From the NCBI GenBank assembly GCA_902495705.1, contig CABUXT010000001.1, forward strand, positions 1 through 64,000: DNA of 64,000 bases, given 5' to 3'. The stretch comes from an uncultured cyanobacterium (lineage in GTDB: Bacteria > Cyanobacteriota > Vampirovibrionia > Gastranaerophilales > Gastranaerophilaceae). Under the pieces are notes generated by a model. The model was not told where the DNA came from and searched no databases. It saw only the letters and a program-made list of their open reading frames with translations. Each line of letters begins with the position of its first letter. The first letter of the stretch is position 1. The translations under genes and the position numbers were made by a program. Positions 60,006 through 64,000 of the stretch are shown one piece after another.

Positions 60006-60797
60006 TTACTTCTTATACAACTTTTTACCAATATAATCTTTCCAATATGTACCTGCACCTAGCGGATTTTTGTCATTCAAAGCATAATAACCACAAGTAA
60101 TTCTATATCCGGTACAATAATCCTTACCATCTAATGCATTTACGGTATAAGCATTTACATCTACCATTTCAACTCCGGCATAATTACTATCTTTATGAGG
60201 TTGACCTTCCGGTATAATATGTCCATCTGTCGTAAATAGGAATGAAAATATATCAATACCAAAAGTATTAGGTTTTCTGCTACCATTCAAATCGACACAT
60301 AACCTTGGTCCATTTTTACCTTGTGTAGGTGCGTCATCAAAAGTAAAAAGCTTCCCCCCAATATCCATACTCATACCGCCATAAATAGATGCATCACACG
60401 GCATCAGGGAGGTACCACCTTTTAAGTTATATGTTTTATATGGTTGAGCATTTATACTTCCAACATTACCATCATCATCTTTTGTATTCCAATTCCAATC
60501 AGAATACTTATTAACGCCTTTTATATATTTTAGCAATTCTTGAGAAAAAATCTTTGCGTTATGATTTTTTGCATATTCTTCAGCCACAGCCTCTGGGATA
60601 GATTCTTCGTGGTCATTCATATATTGCATACTGATTTGATTCCACTCTGAGTAAACTTTTTTCAATTGAACTTGAAATTCTTTATTTCGTGAATTTTGAA
60701 TCATACTCGGTATTGTCAATGCTGCGACTACACCAATGATTCCAAGTGTTATTAAAACTTCTGCAAGTGTAAACCCAAATGTTGAAGACTTTTTCAT
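60006..60797 (-). CDS. Prepilin-like protein (class III signal peptide)
   Basis: A 263-residue protein with the start KKSSTFGFTLAEVLITLGII, Gly before FTLAE, and a 20-residue hydrophobic helix. The globular domain has several Cys residues (KDYCTGYRITCGYYA) and the motif DLNGSRKPNTFGIDIFSF. AAAGGGAAG lies upstream of the ATG. It sits on the opposite strand between infB and rbfA and is divergent from the small regulator gene at 60914. Pilus or pseudopilus subunit. Confidence 0.88.
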   Translation of the reverse strand: MKKSSTFGFTLAEVLITLGIIGVVAALTIPSMIQNSRNKEFQVQLKKVYSEWNQISMQYMNDHEESIPEAVAEEYAKNHNAKIFSQELLKYIKGVNKYSDWNWNTKDDDGNVGSINAQPYKTYNLKGGTSLMPCDASIYGGMSMDIGGKLFTFDDAPTQGKNGPRLCVDLNGSRKPNTFGIDIFSFLFTTDGHIIPEGQPHKDSNYAGVEMVDVNAYTVNALDGKDYCTGYRITCGYYALNDKNPLGAGTYWKDYIGKKLYKK

Positions 60798-60901
60798 ATA
60801 TAAACTTCCCTTTCAGCTGTAAATGAATAATGAATAAATTTTATATTTATGAATATTATTCATAATAATACAATATATTTCATATCAAGTCAATAGAATT
60901 G

Positions 60902-60907
60902 TATAAT
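60902..60907 (+). promoter_or_regulatory. -10 box 6 nt before the gene at 60914
   Basis: TATAAT at 60902-60907 with 6 nt to the ATG at 60914 and no Shine-Dalgarno sequence; a leaderless transcript is predicted. The -35 (TTCATA, 17 nt upstream) is weak. Confidence 0.5.
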
Positions 60908-60913
60908 TTCACT

Positions 60914-61138
60914 ATGAATGTACGCGAAGAAGTTAAAATAATGCTGACGTCAAAATGTATGACGATTACAGAACTTGCAAGAAAAATGACTGAGCTTAGC
61001 GGTAAAAATTACTCACAAAGTCTACTCTCCCACAAACTGAAAAGCGAATCTTTGCGCTATTCTGAAATGAAAATGATTTGCAAAATTCTAGGCTACAGAA
61101 TTTATATTGACTTTGATGAAATACGACTCGGTCGTTAA
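60914..61138 (+). CDS. Small helix-turn-helix-like regulator, paralogue of the gene at 55735
   Basis: A 74-residue protein. MTITELARKM is a helix-turn-helix-like start, LLSHKLKSESLRYSEMKM would be the recognition region, and ICKILGYRIYIDFD closes the domain. The layout matches the gene at 55735, which is exactly as long. It is divergent from a prepilin gene and precedes rbfA by 45 bp. A role as local regulator of the prepilin is inferred from this twice-seen arrangement. Confidence 0.75.
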   Translation: MNVREEVKIMLTSKCMTITELARKMTELSGKNYSQSLLSHKLKSESLRYSEMKMICKILGYRIYIDFDEIRLGR

Positions 61139-61183
61139 AAATATTTATTTTATGTTATAATCACTTGTAACAAGGAGATTATT

Positions 61184-61528
61184 ATGACATTACGTAACGA
61201 ACGAGTAAGAAAAGAATTGATGCGTGACATTTCTGAAATCTTGAGAAAAGAAATCAGAGGTCTTGAAGGTGTGGTTTCAATTGTTGATGTTGAAGTTGCG
61301 CACGACAACTCATTTGCAAAAGTTATATATAGTGTTTTAGGTTCACCTGAACAAGTAGAAAAATCAAAAGAAACTATCGAAAAAAGCACAGCAAAAATCA
61401 GATACGAAGTTGGCAAAAGACTTCGCTTGAGATTGACACCGGAACTTCGCTTTGTATATTCAAACGGTTTGGAAGAAGGCGCAAGAGTAACTGAACTTAT
61501 CAACAAAATTTCAAGAGGAGAAATTTAG
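61184..61528 (+). CDS. rbfA: Ribosome-binding factor A
   Basis: A 114-residue KH-like protein that helps 30S ribosomal subunit maturation. Typical segments are RNERVRKELMRDISEILRKE, VVSIVDVEVAHDNSFAKVIY and GKRLRLRLTPELRFVYSNGL. An AAGGAG site precedes the ATG and a TATAAT box lies at about 61156-61161. It starts the rbfA-truB unit; in many bacteria these directly follow infB, but here a prepilin and a regulator gene intervene. Confidence 0.95.
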   Translation: MTLRNERVRKELMRDISEILRKEIRGLEGVVSIVDVEVAHDNSFAKVIYSVLGSPEQVEKSKETIEKSTAKIRYEVGKRLRLRLTPELRFVYSNGLEEGARVTELINKISRGEI

Positions 61529-61558
61529 AAATTTATTATAAATTTAGGTAGCGAAAGT

Positions 61559-62446
61559 ATGTCTAAGACAGAGAATGCATCTTTATTCGGGTTTCTGGAT
61601 ATTTATAAACCAAAAGGGCTGACATCTCACGATGTCGTAGCTCGTTTGCGCAGAATAACCAAAATCAGACAAATCGGTCATACCGGAACGCTTGACCCTT
61701 TTGCAACAGGAGTTTTGCCGATTTGTATCGGAAAAGCAACAAGGTTGATTGAATATCTTGATGATGACAAAGAATATATTGCAACCGTACAATTTGGCAA
61801 AAACACGACAACCTATGACTTGGAAGGCGAAATCACCGAGACTTTTGACAAAAAAGTGACAGAAAATGAGATAAAAACCGCACTTAAAGATTTTGAAGGT
61901 GAGATTTCACAAATTCCACCGATTTATTCGGCAATAAAAGTGAATGGCAAAAAACTCTACGATTACGCAAGACAAGGACAAGATGTCGAAATTAAACCGC
62001 GCAAAGTCACAATTTCAAAAATCGAATTAAAAGATTTTGACTATGCATCGCAAAGTGCAAAAATCCTTGTATCCTGCTCAAAAGGCACATATATCCGCTC
62101 TATTGCGTACGATTTAGGGGCAAAACTTGAGTGTGGAGGGTATTTAACCGCATTAGAAAGAACCAAAGCAGGCAAATTCCAAGTAAATACGGCAATAAAA
62201 CTTGATGATTTAACAGAAGTTTCGCAAGTCGTTGAAAACTTGATAAATCCGCTTGATATGCTAAGTATTCCGATTCACGATTTGTCAGAAAGCGAACGAG
62301 AAAGAGTCTCACATGGAATGGCTATCAACAATTCAGATTTTAAAAATTCAGATATTGTAATTTTGAGTTATGGTGGTAGAATATATGCTATAGGTAAGGT
62401 AGAACAAAACAAAATTTTGGTCAAAAAAGTATTTGAGGTATTATGA
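61559..62446 (+). CDS. truB: tRNA pseudouridine(55) synthase
   Basis: Makes pseudouridine 55 in the T loop of tRNAs. The 295-residue protein has GFLDIYKPKGLTSHDVV, the catalytic motif GHTGTLDPFATGVLPICIGK with the active-site Asp, QIPPIYSAIKVNGKKLYDYA, and SCSKGTYIRSIAYDLG. Its stop overlaps the next start by 4 nt (ATGA). It starts 30 bp after rbfA. Confidence 0.96.
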   Translation: MSKTENASLFGFLDIYKPKGLTSHDVVARLRRITKIRQIGHTGTLDPFATGVLPICIGKATRLIEYLDDDKEYIATVQFGKNTTTYDLEGEITETFDKKVTENEIKTALKDFEGEISQIPPIYSAIKVNGKKLYDYARQGQDVEIKPRKVTISKIELKDFDYASQSAKILVSCSKGTYIRSIAYDLGAKLECGGYLTALERTKAGKFQVNTAIKLDDLTEVSQVVENLINPLDMLSIPIHDLSESERERVSHGMAINNSDFKNSDIVILSYGGRIYAIGKVEQNKILVKKVFEVL

Positions 62447-63294
62447 AAAAGATTACGTTATTATTAGGTTTATTATTGTTAGCTAACGGTGCAGCTTATG
62501 CAAGTTGTGACAATTACGAATGTGTTGCACCTTATGATATGAACAGCAAATTCAGAACAATTGTAGGCGCTGCAACAGGTGTTAATACATTCACAGAAAT
62601 TGCCGTTGAAAAAATTATCAAAAAAGAAGTTTTAAAAATCGGTTCAGCAGACAATTTGAAAATCGATTTAGATTCATATAGTGCAAAAGATTTGAAAAAC
62701 GGTATTTTCAAATCAATGTCAGTTAATGCACAAAATGTTGTAATTAATGACATCTATTTAACTTCATTGTCATTAAAAACTTTGTGTAACTTCAACTACA
62801 TCAAAAAATCTGGTGATGACATCGTGTTTATGGAAGCTTTGCCAATGTCTTTTGATATAAAAATGAACCAATCTGCAATCAACAAGACAATGCAAAACGA
62901 AAAATACCAAAAAGTTATCAAAGATTTTAACAAATTGAGCAATTCTTACGGTGTAGGATTGCAAATCTCTTCAACAAAAGTTGCAATCAAAAACAACAAA
63001 TTCTACTATATCATCGGATTTGAAGTTCCATTTGTTAGAAATGAATACAAAATTGTCCTAGAAGCTGATTTGAAAGTTAAAAACGGAAAAATTGACTTCA
63101 ACAATACAAAATTAGTTTCAGGTCACATGAATATGGATTTGAAAAAAATCGATTTCATTTTGAACTACTTGAATCCGCTAGATTTTTCAGTACATATTCT
63201 TGATAACAAAGATGCAAAAGTTAATGTTAAAAACATCGAAATCAAGAATGACACAATTGAAACAAGCGGAATTGTTGTAATTCCTAAAGATTAA
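62443..63294 (+). CDS. Secreted DUF2993 (LmeA-like) protein
   Basis: A 283-residue exported protein: signal peptide MKKITLLLGLLLLANGAAYA, then a lipid-binding-like DUF2993 domain with alternating short strands (KIDLDSYSAKDLKNGIFKSM, VVINDIYLTSLSLKTLCNFN). The mature start has two Cys residues. LmeA in mycobacteria binds phospholipid in the periplasm; DUF2993 proteins are frequent in cyanobacteria. Translationally coupled to truB by a 4-nt overlap. Confidence 0.8.
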   Translation: MKKITLLLGLLLLANGAAYASCDNYECVAPYDMNSKFRTIVGAATGVNTFTEIAVEKIIKKEVLKIGSADNLKIDLDSYSAKDLKNGIFKSMSVNAQNVVINDIYLTSLSLKTLCNFNYIKKSGDDIVFMEALPMSFDIKMNQSAINKTMQNEKYQKVIKDFNKLSNSYGVGLQISSTKVAIKNNKFYYIIGFEVPFVRNEYKIVLEADLKVKNGKIDFNNTKLVSGHMNMDLKKIDFILNYLNPLDFSVHILDNKDAKVNVKNIEIKNDTIETSGIVVIPKD

Positions 63295-63316
63295 GATTAA
63301 CAGAAGGTGATTTATC

Positions 63317-63922
63317 ATGAACAAAAATCAAAAAATTCTTTTATTATTTATAGGCTTTTGTATGATAGTTGTTGTTGGGTTGGTGGCATTCAACGTATTG
63401 ATGCCAAAACCTGACGTCACACCTGATGAAGTTCAAGTTTCCGAACGTTCTACTCAGGAAGAAGTTGTTGATGATAAAAAGCCTGAAACAAACGCTAAAA
63501 CCTACGTAAATGTTTATTTTATCGGCAAAAATGAACATAACGAAGAAGTTTACAAAGCTGTAAAACGTGAATATAACAAAGATATCGACGGTTCAAAACT
63601 CAGATTTGCCGTAACATCTTTGATTAGAGGTCCAAAAGATAATGAAAAACAACGCGGAGTTTATACAGAAATTCCGTCAGGTTCAGAGGTTATCAATATC
63701 AATGAACAGGCTGACAAAGTTGTTGTAAACCTAAATTCAGCTTTTGTAAACGGTGGCGGAACCGAAAGTCTATATAAAAGACTTTACCAATTGATTAAGA
63801 CAGTTAAGTTGAACTCAAATGTTCCTGTATACTTGTATATAGACGGACAAAGAGCTGATGTAGTCGGCGGAGAAGGCATAATGCTATCTCAACCGCTAAG
63901 CAATTCATCTTTAGATAATTAA
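63317..63922 (+). CDS. Membrane-anchored GerMN-domain protein
   Basis: A 201-residue protein with one N-terminal membrane helix (ILLLFIGFCMIVVVGLVAFN), a short linker rich in Asp, Glu and Thr, and a GerMN domain: KTYVNVYFIGK, LRFAVTSLIRGP, IPSGSEVININEQADKVVVN, then LYQLIKTV and VPVYLYIDGQ. GerMN domains occur in spore and cell-wall proteins; here an envelope role is likely. An AGAAGGTGA site precedes the ATG. It follows the DUF2993 gene by 22 bp. Confidence 0.85.
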   Translation: MNKNQKILLLFIGFCMIVVVGLVAFNVLMPKPDVTPDEVQVSERSTQEEVVDDKKPETNAKTYVNVYFIGKNEHNEEVYKAVKREYNKDIDGSKLRFAVTSLIRGPKDNEKQRGVYTEIPSGSEVININEQADKVVVNLNSAFVNGGGTESLYKRLYQLIKTVKLNSNVPVYLYIDGQRADVVGGEGIMLSQPLSNSSLDN

Positions 63923-63933
63923 TTTTAGTAAGT

Positions 63934-64000
63934 ATGGACGAAAAAAACAAAGATTTAGATTATTATTTGAATTTAAACTGGACGCTCATTGAAGGGCAAG
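63934..64000 (+). CDS. Start of a gene cut by the window end
   Basis: An ATG 11 bp after the GerMN gene opens a frame to the window end; the 22 visible residues begin MDEKNKDLDYYLNLNW. Too short to assign. No strong ribosome binding site; the close spacing suggests co-transcription. Confidence 0.5.
   Translation, partial: MDEKNKDLDYYLNLNWTLIEGQ

Overview
The window is AT-rich (about two thirds A+T by eye) chromosomal DNA from a bacterium with two membranes. The best fit is a gut-type non-photosynthetic relative of cyanobacteria (Vampirovibrionia/Melainabacteria, order Gastranaerophilales). This is inferred from an SLH-domain surface protein with a signal peptide, an MlaE/MlaF lipid-transport pair, five class III prepilins, a GGGtGRT protein with its NifU-like partner, and very many short palindromic intergenic repeats. 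No rRNA or tRNA gene, CRISPR array, insertion sequence or prophage was recognised.

Layout. 1-6126: EF-hand protein, TsaC, a membrane glycosyltransferase, a glycine-zipper envelope protein, and a three-gene unit of BlaI-type repressor, small protein and secreted serpin-like protein. 6127-7121: repeats and a candidate small RNA. 7122-14002: cupin, flavodoxin, glucosaminidase-like protein, SLH protein, XRE regulator, PncC and RadA. 14124-22983: the most striking region. A 2413-residue protein carries EF-hand-like, LysM-like, hydrophobic, HD and kinase-like segments and a C-terminal ADP-ribosyltransferase with R, S-x-S and E-x-E residues. Two small paralogous genes follow it, then, convergent and 2 bp away, an ADP-ribosylglycohydrolase. 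This looks like an ADP-ribosylating effector beside an enzyme able to reverse the modification.

23074-32406: DUF721, NrnA, YihY, CysK, a PurD-like ATP-grasp protein, a DnaJ-like protein, QueE, Def, Fmt and AroH. 32407-34849: a 151-bp element with perfect inverted ends and three prepilins. 35015-36871: scaffold protein and GGGtGRT protein between a strong promoter and a strong terminator. 37178-41203: an orphan gene with a JAMM-like motif, a transporter, a membrane-anchored protein and two further candidate non-coding RNAs. 41204-49246: TPR protein, MlaE/MlaF, aminotransferase, NadD, YqeK and an acidic protein with a UvrD-like C-terminal domain. 49247-54716: two large proteins of unknown function and a GGDEF protein with altered signature residues. 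54869-64000: a translation cluster prfA-rnpM-infB-rbfA-truB, broken twice by a prepilin gene divergent from a small regulator gene, then envelope proteins (DUF2993, GerMN) and a gene cut by the window end.

Regulation. At least eight genes have a TATAAT-like box only 6-9 nt before the ATG and no Shine-Dalgarno sequence, which predicts leaderless mRNAs. Others have clear AGGAGG-type sites. Most long intergenic gaps hold palindromic repeats, largely at the ends of transcription units.
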